8,059 nt of DNA from a bacterium (GTDB taxonomy: Bacteria; UBP18; UBA7526). The DNA lies in contig JAUWYL010000034.1 in assembly GCA_030615855.1 (NCBI GenBank), positions 1-8,059 of the forward strand, given 5' to 3'. Position numbers and translations under genes: made by a program. A model generated the notes under the pieces. That model searched no databases, was not told the origin of the DNA, and saw only the letters and a program-made list of their open reading frames with translations. Shown here piece by piece: positions 1 through 5,167 of the stretch; position 1 is the first letter of the stretch, and the number at the start of each line of letters is the position of its first letter.

Positions 1-368
1 TAGATAAGAAGAGATTTGAGACCATTATTCTTGGTTGGTCTCTTTCCAGGGACCCAGACTCCTATGACATCTGGCATTCGTCAAAGACAAAGGAGGGAGA
101 GTTCAACTTCATCTCCTATAAGAATGAGGAGCTCGATCGCCTGCTCCTTGAGGGCCGGAGGACCTTTGACAGAGATAAGAGGAAGAGGATCTATCACAGG
201 ATCCATGAAATTTTGGCAGAGGAACAGCCCTGTATCTTCCTCTATGTTCCGGATGCCCTGCCCATGGTTCATGCCAGATTCAAGGGCATAGAGCCCGCCC
301 CCTTGGGGATCGGTTATAACTTCATAAAGTGGTATGTTCCCAAGGAAGAGCAGAAGTATACCCAATAA
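1..368 (+). CDS. ABC transporter substrate-binding protein, family 5 (peptide type), C-terminal fragment
   Basis: This is an open frame without a start inside the window. Codons are in phase from base 3, giving 121 residues up to TAA at 366-368. The fragment has the C-terminal signature of peptide/nickel-type (SBP_bac_5) binding proteins: a GWS stretch followed by DPDSYD about 20 residues in, then YKNEELDRLL, a helix rich in basic residues (RDKRKRIYHRIHEIL) and EEQPCIFLY. These correspond to the segments that close lobe I over the ligand in DppA/OppA proteins. In the family this protein is exported (periplasmic or lipid-anchored) and delivers peptides to the permease. Two permeases and two ATPases of the matching type follow directly, which supports a dppA-like role. 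The ligand cannot be told from this end of the protein, and the signal peptide lies outside the window. Confidence 0.9.
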   Translation, partial: DKKRFETIILGWSLSRDPDSYDIWHSSKTKEGEFNFISYKNEELDRLLLEGRRTFDRDKRKRIYHRIHEILAEEQPCIFLYVPDALPMVHARFKGIEPAPLGIGYNFIKWYVPKEEQKYTQ

Positions 369-381
369 GCAATACGTGAGA

Positions 382-431
382 AGTAACCAGTAACCAGTTT
401 ACAGTTTCTTTTTCGCTGGTTACTGTAAACT
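382..431 (+). repeat. Overlapping inverted repeats in the binding-protein/dppB gap
   Basis: The 91-bp gap contains AGTAACCAG twice (382-390 and 389-397), with its reverse complement CTGGTTACT at 416-424. It also has AGTTTACAG at 396-404 with its reverse complement CTGTAAACT at 423-431. The two 9-bp stems overlap at both ends, so they compete or nest rather than forming one hairpin. A pyrimidine run lies in the loop and no T tract follows, so this is not a normal intrinsic terminator. It could reduce transcription or shape mRNA ends between the binding protein and the permeases, as is common where the binding protein must be made in excess; that role is inference. Confidence 0.6.
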
Positions 432-449
432 ATCCCGAATATAATATTT

Positions 450-455
450 GGAGAG
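450..455 (+). promoter_or_regulatory. Ribosome binding site deciding the dppB start
   Basis: GGAGAG lies 4 bases before the ATG at 460, with its GGAG core 6 bases away. It supports the ATG over the in-frame TTG at 448, which overlaps this Shine-Dalgarno site and has no good one of its own. Confidence 0.7.
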
Positions 456-459
456 AAAG

Positions 460-1431
460 ATGCTTCGTTATTTATCCCGAAGATTATTACAGATGATTCC
501 CTTGTTAATCGGGATAACCATTATCTCCTTTGCTGTTATTCACTTAGCGCCTGGTGAGCCGACAGATCTGGTAACCGATCTCCAGCCCAAGGTCTCCGCC
601 CAGGCAGCGGAGAGACTGAGGCATCTCTATGGATTGGATAGACCTCTTCATATCCAGTATCTGGATTGGCTGAGGAGGCTGGTTAAGTTAGACATGGGAA
701 GGTCCTTTCTCGATAATCGATTGGTGAGTTTAAAGATCTTAGAAAGACTTCCCATTACCATAACCATAAACGTTTTATCTCTACTACTCATCATTATCGT
801 TGCCCTTCCCATAGGTATCGTCTCTGCCACCCGACAGTACTCCCTATTCGATAGAGCAAGTACGCTATTCGTCTTTTTAGGCTTCGCTACTCCTACCTTC
901 TGGCTGGCATTACTATTAATGATTCTCTTTGGGATAAAGTTAGGCTGGCTCCCCATCTCTGGCTTAAGATCCCTCTCTGCTGCTTCCTTTTCTTTCGGGG
1001 GGAGATTATTAGATATGGCCAAACACTTAATCTTACCGGTCTTTGTCTCTGCTTTTGGAGGATTGGCCAGCTTCTCAAGATATATGAGATCCAATATGCT
1101 TGAGGTCATCCATCAGGATTATGTTAGAACTGCCCGAGCAAAGGGACTCTCTGAGAGAGCAGTCATCTACAAGCACGCCCTACGCAATGCCCTTTTACCC
1201 ATTGTCACTATCTTAGGGCTTTCGGTTCCGGCCTTGATTGGAGGAAGTGTAATCTTTGAATCCATATTTGCTATCCCGGGAATGGGGAGGCTCTTCTATG
1301 AATCGGTTATGGCTCGGGATTATCCGGTAATCATGGGAGGATTGGTCATCGGAGCGATTCTAACATTATTAGGGAATTTAATCGCAGATATAACCTATGC
1401 CTATGTCGATCCCAGGATAAGATATCGGTGA
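460..1431 (+). CDS. dppB: Peptide ABC transporter permease, DppB/OppB type
   Basis: A 323-residue inner-membrane permease of the binding-protein-dependent transport family, close to the usual DppB length. The N-terminus [20 protein letters not shown] and the following APGEPTD are typical of DppB/OppB. I see about six membrane segments near residues 12-30, 101-122, 135-157, 188-205, 243-265 and 291-312. The EAA loop that contacts the ATPases is at about 224-242 ([20 protein letters not shown]). The C-terminal [10 protein letters not shown] is also family-typical. The start is the ATG after GGAGAG. It is the second gene of the dpp-like operon and pairs with the DppC-type subunit to form the channel. 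Its stop codon TGA lies inside the first unit of a CGGTGAN heptamer repeat. Dipeptide versus oligopeptide specificity cannot be told. Confidence 0.95.
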   Translation: MLRYLSRRLLQMIPLLIGITIISFAVIHLAPGEPTDLVTDLQPKVSAQAAERLRHLYGLDRPLHIQYLDWLRRLVKLDMGRSFLDNRLVSLKILERLPITITINVLSLLLIIIVALPIGIVSATRQYSLFDRASTLFVFLGFATPTFWLALLLMILFGIKLGWLPISGLRSLSAASFSFGGRLLDMAKHLILPVFVSAFGGLASFSRYMRSNMLEVIHQDYVRTARAKGLSERAVIYKHALRNALLPIVTILGLSVPALIGGSVIFESIFAIPGMGRLFYESVMARDYPVIMGGLVIGAILTLLGNLIADITYAYVDPRIRYR

Positions 1432-1467
1432 ACGGTGATCAGTGGTCGGTGAACGGTGATTGGTAGT
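1426..1467 (+). repeat. CGGTGAN heptamer tandem repeat at the dppB stop
   Basis: Six 7-bp units run without a break from 1426. The order cggtgaa, cggtgat, cagtggt is followed by cggtgaa, cggtgat, tggtagt, so there is also a 21-bp higher unit repeated twice. The dppB stop codon (1429-1431) lies in the first unit, so the repeat supplies the last codon and the stop. Confidence 0.85.
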
Positions 1468-1476
1468 AAATAGGAA

Positions 1477-1500
1477 AATACGTGAATACGTGAATACGTT
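1477..1500 (+). repeat. Three tandem AATACGTK octamers
   Basis: AATACGTG at 1477-1484 and 1485-1492 is followed by AATACGTT at 1493-1500. In a shifted phase this is the reverse complement of the ACGTATTC/ACTTATTC octamers found before dppF, so the gap contains the same word family in both orientations. Confidence 0.8.
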
Positions 1501-1510
1501 AAAAGTTGCT

Positions 1511-1617
1511 CGGTTACGGTCAGGGTTAAGATGCCCGTTTCGTTTAGGGGTTACGTAGTTCGTCTTTAAAGACGTAACTTTTAGACGTTACCGATACGGG
1601 CTTCGTTGCCGTAACCC
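1511..1617. repeat. About 107-bp imperfect palindrome between dppB and dppC
   Basis: The centre is a perfect 14-bp palindrome, CGTCTTTAAAGACG (1561-1574). Further out, GCCCGT (1533-1538) matches ACGGGC (1596-1601), and GGTTACGG (1512-1519) matches CCGTAACC (1609-1616). Intervening bases match only partly, with small indels. No coding frame is seen. It could fold as a long RNA or DNA hairpin, or be a small non-autonomous foldback element; no target duplication was identified. Confidence 0.7.
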
Positions 1618-1683
1618 TTTGATGTAACCTGTATTTTGTATCCTTATTTTCTTATTTCTGAGTGTTAACGAAGAAACAAGGTT

Positions 1684-1698
1684 CTGCGCGTAGCGCAG
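1684..1698. repeat. Short perfect hairpin with GTA loop
   Basis: CTGCGC (1684-1689), loop GTA, then GCGCAG (1693-1698). About 20 bp upstream is TAACGAAG (1666-1673). Related TARCGMRG cores recur before dppF and before panB, so this looks like one member of a dispersed family of tiny hairpins. Confidence 0.6.
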
Positions 1699-1700
1699 GT

Positions 1701-1748
1701 TCTTATTTTCTTATTCACTTATTAACCTATCAACTTATTCACTTATTT
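1701..1748 (+). repeat. Six-unit octamer array upstream of dppC
   Basis: Six contiguous 8-bp units fit the consensus WCTTATTM, with one divergent copy (ACCTATCA at 1725-1732). The array ends 2 bp before the GAGG that serves as the dppC ribosome binding site. Two similar looser units occur at 1641-1656. The same array type stands before dppF and panC. Confidence 0.85.
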
Positions 1749-1761
1749 TTGAGGATGAATG

Positions 1762-2610
1762 ATGCAGGAAGAGAGACTTTCGAGAATAATCTGGAGAAGA
1801 TTTAAGAGAAATAAGCTTGCTGTGGGTGGCGGCATCCTGGTATTGCTTTTATTTATTATTGCTTTTCTTGCCCCCTTGCTCTCTCCATATGATCCAGGCG
1901 AGATTAATGTCAAGAATATCCTTCTTTCCCCAAGTAAGGCCCATCTCTTAGGAACGGATGAGCTAGGAAGGGACATTCTCTCCCGGATGATCTGGGCTTC
2001 CCGCATCTCTTTGAAAGTAGGCTTTGTTGCCATGGGGATTGCCATCCTCATCGGGATAATCCTGGGTGCTCTTGCCGGCTACTATGGAGGGAGGATAGAC
2101 AATCTCATCATGCGCTTTGTAGACATCATGCTCTGCTTCCCTACCTTTTTTCTCATCTTAGCAGTAATCGCTATCTTAGAGCCCTCTATTACCAATATTA
2201 TGGTTGTTATCGGTATCACCTCCTGGCCAGGGATTGCCCGGCTATTACGGGCTGAGTTCTTAAGCCTTAAAGAGCGGGAATTCGTCGCTGCCGCCCGTGC
2301 CTTAGGGGCAAGTGATAGAAGGATCATCTTTAGACATATTCTTCCCAATGCCCTGGCTCCAGTAGTGGTCGCTGCTACCTTAGGAGTAGCGGGTGCTATT
2401 CTAACAGAATCTGCCCTCTCCTTCTTAGGCATTGGAGTTCAGCCACCTATACCCAGCTGGGGGAATATCCTGACAAGTGGAAAGGCATATATTGACCTCG
2501 CCTGGTGGTTATCCCTCTTTCCGGGAATAGCAATCCTTGTCACTGTTCTGGGATATACCCTTTTGGGAGAGGGTCTAAAGGATGCCCTCAATCCCAGGCT
2601 GGAGAGATAG
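1762..2610 (+). CDS. dppC: Peptide ABC transporter permease, DppC/OppC type
   Basis: A 282-residue membrane subunit, normal for the family. The N-terminal basic helix (RRFKRNKLA) runs into the first membrane segment (about 21-40), followed by the LAPLLSPYDP motif. GTDELGRDILSR at about 64-75 is characteristic of DppC/OppC. Further hydrophobic segments lie near 87-107, 124-138, 146-155, 199-215 and 252-269. The EAA loop is at about 177-195 (AARALGASDRRIIFRHILPN), and the C-terminus LGEGLKDALNPRL is canonical. Two ATGs stand in tandem at 1759 and 1762. GAGG at 1751-1754 is 7 bases from the second and 4 from the first, so I chose 1762, but the alternative adds only one Met. The gene is separated from dppB by 330 bp of repeats, yet abuts dppD. 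Confidence 0.95.
   Translation: MQEERLSRIIWRRFKRNKLAVGGGILVLLLFIIAFLAPLLSPYDPGEINVKNILLSPSKAHLLGTDELGRDILSRMIWASRISLKVGFVAMGIAILIGIILGALAGYYGGRIDNLIMRFVDIMLCFPTFFLILAVIAILEPSITNIMVVIGITSWPGIARLLRAEFLSLKEREFVAAARALGASDRRIIFRHILPNALAPVVVAATLGVAGAILTESALSFLGIGVQPPIPSWGNILTSGKAYIDLAWWLSLFPGIAILVTVLGYTLLGEGLKDALNPRLER
2601..2606 (+). promoter_or_regulatory. Ribosome binding site of dppD inside the end of dppC
   Basis: GGAGAG lies within the last codons of dppC, 5 bases before the ATG at 2612. It fixes the dppD start and implies translation coupled to dppC, whose stop codon ends one base before that ATG. Confidence 0.75.
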
Positions 2611-2611
2611 A

Positions 2612-3574
2612 ATGTTACTCGAAGTGAAGAACCTCTCCACTTATTTTTATACAGAGGATGGGCTATCGAGAGCAGTGGATGGGGTGGATTTTGAGATAGG
2701 AGAAAGGGAGGTCCTGGGATTGGCAGGGGAGAGTGCCTGCGGAAAGACGGTGACCGCTTTATCTATCTTGAAGCTCGTCCCTCCACCAGGCAGGATCGTA
2801 AGGGGAGAGGTCCTTTATAAAGGTAGAGATTTACTAAAATATTCTGTAGATGAGATGAGAGAGATAAGGGGGAGAGAGATATCCATGGTCTTTCAGGAGC
2901 CCACCACCTCCCTCAACCCGGTCTTCACCATTGGGGATCAGATCATAGAGACCCTAATTCTTCATCAACAATTGAAGAGAAAGGAGGCCCAGAAAAAAGC
3001 GGTCCAATTACTTAACCTCGTTAATATCCCTTCACCAGAATCGAGGATCCATGACTACCCCCATAACTTAAGTGGAGGGATGAAACAGAGGGTCATGATT
3101 GCCATGGCCCTATCCTGTAATCCTTTCCTCTTAATCGCTGATGAGCCAACTACTGCCCTGGATGTTACCATCCAAGCCCAGATTTTAGAATTACTTAAAG
3201 AATTACAGAAAAGACTCAAAATGAGCATCCTGCTCATCACCCATAACTTAGGCATCATCTCGCAGGTTTCGGATAGAGTAGCCATCATGTATGCTGGGAG
3301 GATAGTAGAGCAGGGGACGACAGAAAAGATACTTAAAAGGCCTCTTCATCCCTATACTAAGGGATTATTGGAATCCATTCCCAGAATGGAGACTACCCAG
3401 AAACGCCTGCCAACTATTGAGGGTATGGTTCCCAAGCCAATCCAGTGGCCCTCAGGGTGTAGATTCCATCCCAGATGTCCTGTGAAATTATCTATGTGCG
3501 GTGAGAAGGAGCCGGAGATGAGAGAATTTACCCCGGGCCATAAAGTAAGATGCCACTTAGTCAGTGATCGGTGA
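2612..3574 (+). CDS. dppD: Peptide ABC transporter ATP-binding protein, DppD type
   Basis: A 320-residue cytoplasmic ATPase that powers import through DppB/DppC. Visible motifs are Walker A GESACGKT (39-46), Q-loop FQEP with Gln95, signature LSGGM (153-157), Walker B LLIADE (173-178) and the switch His211. The C-terminal oligopeptide-transporter extension contains HPYTKGLLESIP and CRFHPRCP. Its four cysteines 283, 289, 296 and 314 have the spacing CX5CX6CX17C; in some characterised DppD proteins such cysteines hold a [4Fe-4S] cluster. The start at 2612 is set by GGAGAG; an upstream ATG at 2582 would overlap dppC by 29 bp and give a non-family N-terminus. The last residues SDR and the stop are written by the CGGTGAN heptamer repeat, so the extreme C-terminus looks repeat-derived. 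Confidence 0.95.
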   Translation: MLLEVKNLSTYFYTEDGLSRAVDGVDFEIGEREVLGLAGESACGKTVTALSILKLVPPPGRIVRGEVLYKGRDLLKYSVDEMREIRGREISMVFQEPTTSLNPVFTIGDQIIETLILHQQLKRKEAQKKAVQLLNLVNIPSPESRIHDYPHNLSGGMKQRVMIAMALSCNPFLLIADEPTTALDVTIQAQILELLKELQKRLKMSILLITHNLGIISQVSDRVAIMYAGRIVEQGTTEKILKRPLHPYTKGLLESIPRMETTQKRLPTIEGMVPKPIQWPSGCRFHPRCPVKLSMCGEKEPEMREFTPGHKVRCHLVSDR

Positions 3575-3582
3575 TCGGTGGT
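3562..3582 (+). repeat. Heptamer repeat running through the dppD stop
   Basis: Three contiguous 7-bp units (cagtgat, cggtgat, cggtggt) cover the last coding bases, the stop codon TGA (3572-3574) and 8 bp beyond. The units match those at the dppB stop. Confidence 0.8.
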
Positions 3583-3590
3583 GAAGAAAG

Positions 3591-3614
3591 AAAATACGAA
3601 AATACGAAAATAAG
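3591..3614 (+). repeat. AAAATACG octamer triplet
   Basis: AAAATACG at 3591-3598 and 3599-3606, then AAAATAAG at 3607-3614. It is followed to 3640 by almost pure purine sequence, which flips abruptly to the pyrimidine-rich array at 3640/3641. Confidence 0.75.
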
Positions 3615-3639
3615 GGAAAGGAAGGTAAGGCGGAAGGGG

Positions 3640-3687
3640 ACTTATTCACTTATTAACGTATTCACTTATTCACTTATTAACTAATTC
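3640..3687 (+). repeat. Six-unit octamer array upstream of dppF
   Basis: Six contiguous 8-bp units fit the consensus ACTTATTM, with variants ACGTATTC (3656-3663) and ACTAATTC (3680-3687). The array ends 11 bp before the GAGG used by dppF. It is the same family as the arrays at 1701-1748 and 6131-6170. Confidence 0.9.
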
Positions 3688-3689
3688 CA

Positions 3690-3707
3690 AGCGTTAGCGA
3701 GGTAGCG
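3690..3707 (+). promoter_or_regulatory. dppF ribosome binding site embedded in a TAGCGAGG repeat word
   Basis: The segment AGCGTTAGCGAGGTAGCG contains TAGCGAGG (3695-3702), related to the TAACGAAG and TAGCGCAG words at 1666, 1691 and 5107. Its GAGG (3699-3702) is 5 bases from the dppF ATG and is the only plausible Shine-Dalgarno site. The repeat word therefore seems to provide the translation signal. Confidence 0.6.
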
Positions 3708-4658
3708 ATGCCGTCTTTATTAAGAGTAGAGGATATTAAGAAGTATTTTCCCGTAGAAAGAGGAATATTTAAAAAAGAGGTGGCCCGGATAAGGGCGGTG
3801 GATGGGATAAGTTTCTCTTTAGATAAAGGAGAGACCTTAAGTCTGGTAGGGGAATCTGGCTGTGGGAAGACGACTGTAGCAAGGTTAATCCTCAGGCTCC
3901 TTGAGCCAACGAGTGGAGCTATCTACTTCAAGGGGCAAAATATTTCAACTCTTGATAGGAAAGAAATGTTCAAAGTTCGGGGGCTAATGCAGATTATATT
4001 CCAGGACCCCTTTGGCTCCCTCAATCCTCGTCAGAGGGTGGGTGATATTATTGGGGAAGCACTCTCTATCCATAATTTGGCCCAGGATAGGAGAAGAGAA
4101 AGGATTGGCGAACTATTGAGAACTGTGGGACTGGAGGAGGAGTGCATCTGGCGCTATCCTCACCAGTTTAGTGGTGGCCAAAGGCAGCGAATTGGAATCG
4201 CTAGGGCTTTAGCAGTAGAGCCAGAACTCATGGTCTGCGATGAACCCATCAGTGCTCTGGATGTCTCTATTCAGGCTCAGATTCTGAATCTACTTAAAGA
4301 ATTACAGGAAAGATTTGATCTTTCCTTCATCTTCATTGCCCATGATTTAGCGGTAGTCAAGCATATCAGTCACAGAGTAGTCATAATGTATTTGGGAAAG
4401 ATTGTGGAACTGGCCGAAACAGAAGAGCTCTATAGTAATCCTCTTCATCCCTATACCAAGGCCCTCCTTTCTGCTATTCCTACCATAGAGAAAAGAGAAA
4501 GGATTGTTCTCAGAGGAGAGATTCCCGACCCTTCCCATCCTCCGAAAGGCTGTCGTTTCCATACCAGATGCCCCATAGCAAAACCAGAATGCAGCGAAAG
4601 AGAACCAGCACCCAAAGAGGTCACTAAAGGCCATCTCGTCTCTTGTTATTTGTTTTAG
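3708..4658 (+). CDS. dppF: Peptide ABC transporter ATP-binding protein, DppF type
   Basis: A 316-residue ATPase, partner of the DppD-type subunit. The N-terminal KKYFPVERGIFKKEVARIRAVDGISF is typical of DppF/OppF. Motifs are Walker A GESGCGKT (48-55), Q-loop IIFQDP with Gln99 followed by SLNPR, signature FSGGQ (154-158), Walker B LMVCDE (174-179) and His212 in FIAHDL. The C-terminal extension has HPYTKALLSAIP, GCRFHTRCP, and cysteines 282, 288, 295 and 313, with exactly the CX5CX6CX17C spacing seen in the DppD partner. It starts at the ATG after GAGG. It lies 133 bp after dppD, the gap consisting of repeats, and probably ends the transporter operon. No clear intrinsic terminator follows it before the panB promoter region. 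Confidence 0.95.
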   Translation: MPSLLRVEDIKKYFPVERGIFKKEVARIRAVDGISFSLDKGETLSLVGESGCGKTTVARLILRLLEPTSGAIYFKGQNISTLDRKEMFKVRGLMQIIFQDPFGSLNPRQRVGDIIGEALSIHNLAQDRRRERIGELLRTVGLEEECIWRYPHQFSGGQRQRIGIARALAVEPELMVCDEPISALDVSIQAQILNLLKELQERFDLSFIFIAHDLAVVKHISHRVVIMYLGKIVELAETEELYSNPLHPYTKALLSAIPTIEKRERIVLRGEIPDPSHPPKGCRFHTRCPIAKPECSEREPAPKEVTKGHLVSCYLF

Positions 4659-4830
4659 TTTGTGTTTCTTTAATTCGCGTTCATTCGCGTTCTCTTTATT
4701 CGTGACAATTCGTGTTTGTTTATAGCGTAATTGCCCAACAGTTCGTGTTGATTCGTGTCCTCTTAATTCGTGTTGTTTCGTGTTTGTTTATTACATTTTC
4801 GCCCACCAGTTCGTGTTGTTTCGTGTTTAC
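4659..4830 (+). repeat. TTCGTGT-word region with two 61-bp direct repeats
   Basis: The 172 bp after dppF consist mostly of ATTCGTGT-like and ATTCGCGT-like words in a single orientation. Within it, 4698-4758 and 4766-4826 are 61-bp direct copies separated by 7 bp. I count 49 of 61 identical bases with no gaps. Each copy has TTCGTG words at both ends and a central GTTTAT...GCCCA.CAGTTCGTG segment. No coding frame or hairpin terminator is evident. It is immediately upstream of the panB-side promoter. Confidence 0.8.
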
Positions 4831-4831
4831 C

Positions 4832-4860
4832 TTGCATTTAAAATAAAAGTATGGTATTAT
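4832..4860 (+). promoter_or_regulatory. Sigma70-type promoter of the panB leader
   Basis: TTGCAT (4832-4837) and TATTAT (4855-4860) are separated by exactly 17 bp of A/T-rich sequence. The -10 matches 5 of 6 consensus bases and the -35 matches 4 of 6. Transcription would begin near 4867, giving a leader that runs into the terminator at 4987-5019. It is the best promoter candidate for panBC. Confidence 0.65.
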
Positions 4861-4866
4861 TAATTG

Positions 4867-5019
4867 TACCGCTTGGATCCGGCTTTAGACGGACTGGGAC
4901 GGAAGTAATTAGTTGGTTAGATGGTTAGTTAGCTAGTTGGTTAGAAAAGTCCTAACAAACCAGCAAACCACCCAACTATTTTAGTGGCCTTCTGTCTTAA
5001 GCGGCAGAAGGCTTTTTTT
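4867..5019 (+). ncRNA. Structured panBC leader RNA, candidate attenuator or riboswitch
   Basis: A roughly 150-nt segment lies between a good promoter and an intrinsic terminator. Pairings seen: TCCG/CGGA (4878-4881 with 4890-4893); an imperfect long hairpin with TAGTTGG (4910-4916) opposite CCAACTA (4972-4978) and 4932-4944 opposite 4952-4964 with two mismatches; and two pairings that compete with the terminator. These are 4895-4905 with 4989-4999 (11 consecutive pairs, 3 of them G-U), and CCGCTT (4869-4874) with AAGCGG (4999-5004). Competing terminator and antiterminator states are the hallmark of transcription attenuation. Location before panB suggests sensing of a pantothenate-pathway compound. 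A pan RNA motif is known upstream of pantothenate genes in other bacteria, but I do not recognise its consensus. It could instead be an independent small RNA. Confidence 0.5.
4987..5019 (+). terminator. Intrinsic terminator in the panB leader
   Basis: GCCTTCTG (4987-4994) pairs perfectly with CAGAAGGC (5005-5012) across a 10-nt loop, and seven T residues follow (5013-5019). It stands about 150 bp before panB and after the promoter, so it would stop transcripts before the gene unless bypassed. Confidence 0.85.
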
Positions 5020-5022
5020 ATG

Positions 5023-5155
5023 GACACGGATCTACACGGATAAAATAAACGGATGGGCACAGATAAATCCGTGGCAATGCTTAACTATTTATGCTCTCTA
5101 GGATGCTAACGAAGTGCATCCTGTAATCCGTAACAAATCCGTGACTATCCGTGTC
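5023..5155. repeat. ACACGGAT / ATCCGTGT foldback repeat before panB
   Basis: The left half carries GACACGGAT (5023-5031), ACACGGAT (5034-5041) and ACGGAT (5049-5054). The right half carries the inverse words ATCCGTG (5067-5073), ATCCGTA (5126-5132), ATCCGTG (5138-5144) and ATCCGTGTC (5147-5155). The outermost words are perfect 9-bp inverted copies. The right end abuts the panB Shine-Dalgarno sequence. No convincing second promoter was found in the segment. Confidence 0.75.
5100..5122. repeat. Small hairpin with TAACGAAG core
   Basis: AGGATGC (5100-5106) and GCATCCT (5116-5122) are perfect inverted 7-bp arms around TAACGAAGT. The core is identical to the TAACGAAG at 1666-1673. The inverse TTCGTT stands in a comparable small stem at 1596-1612. 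Confidence 0.7.
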
Positions 5156-5156
5156 G

Positions 5157-5162
5157 GGAGGG
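5157..5162 (+). promoter_or_regulatory. Ribosome binding site of panB
   Basis: GGAGGG, part of a longer GGAGGGAG, has its GGAGG core 6 bases before the ATG at 5168. It fixes that start against an in-frame ATG at 5114 that lies inside the small hairpin. Confidence 0.8.
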
Positions 5163-5167
5163 AGAAA

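Noticed and set aside
440-445. Perfect TATAAT before dppB
   Set aside because: No -35 box at 16-18 bp spacing, and a start about 7 bp downstream would begin inside the ribosome binding site. Probably chance in AT-rich sequence.
448-459. TTG as start of dppB, adding four residues
   Set aside because: It overlaps the GGAGAG Shine-Dalgarno site, which is well spaced for the ATG at 460; the family N-terminus also begins at MLRYL.
648-1109. 153-codon open frame on the minus strand within dppB
   Set aside because: It is the complement of conserved permease sequence, with no family motif or translation signals.
1432-1758. Insertion sequence or transposase remnant in the dppB/dppC gap
   Set aside because: No coding frame and no clear target duplication; only repeats and an imperfect palindrome are seen, so a named mobile element is not supported.
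2582-2611. Upstream ATG for dppD
   Set aside because: It would overlap dppC by 29 bp and add ten residues that are only dppC sequence in another frame; GGAGAG points to 2612.
3591-3687. CRISPR-like array, considered because of regular repeats
   Set aside because: Units are 7-8 bp and contiguous without unique spacers, and no cas gene is present.
4863-4876. Possible T-box, from the TACCGC word at the 5' end of the panB leader
   Set aside because: The T-box word belongs in the antiterminator beside the terminator with flanking GGTGG; here it is at the opposite end and no specifier stem is seen.
5114-5167. Upstream ATG for panB
   Set aside because: It lies in the right part of a small hairpin, has no ribosome site, and would add 18 residues encoded by ATCCGTG repeat words. 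GGAGGG directs the start to 5168.
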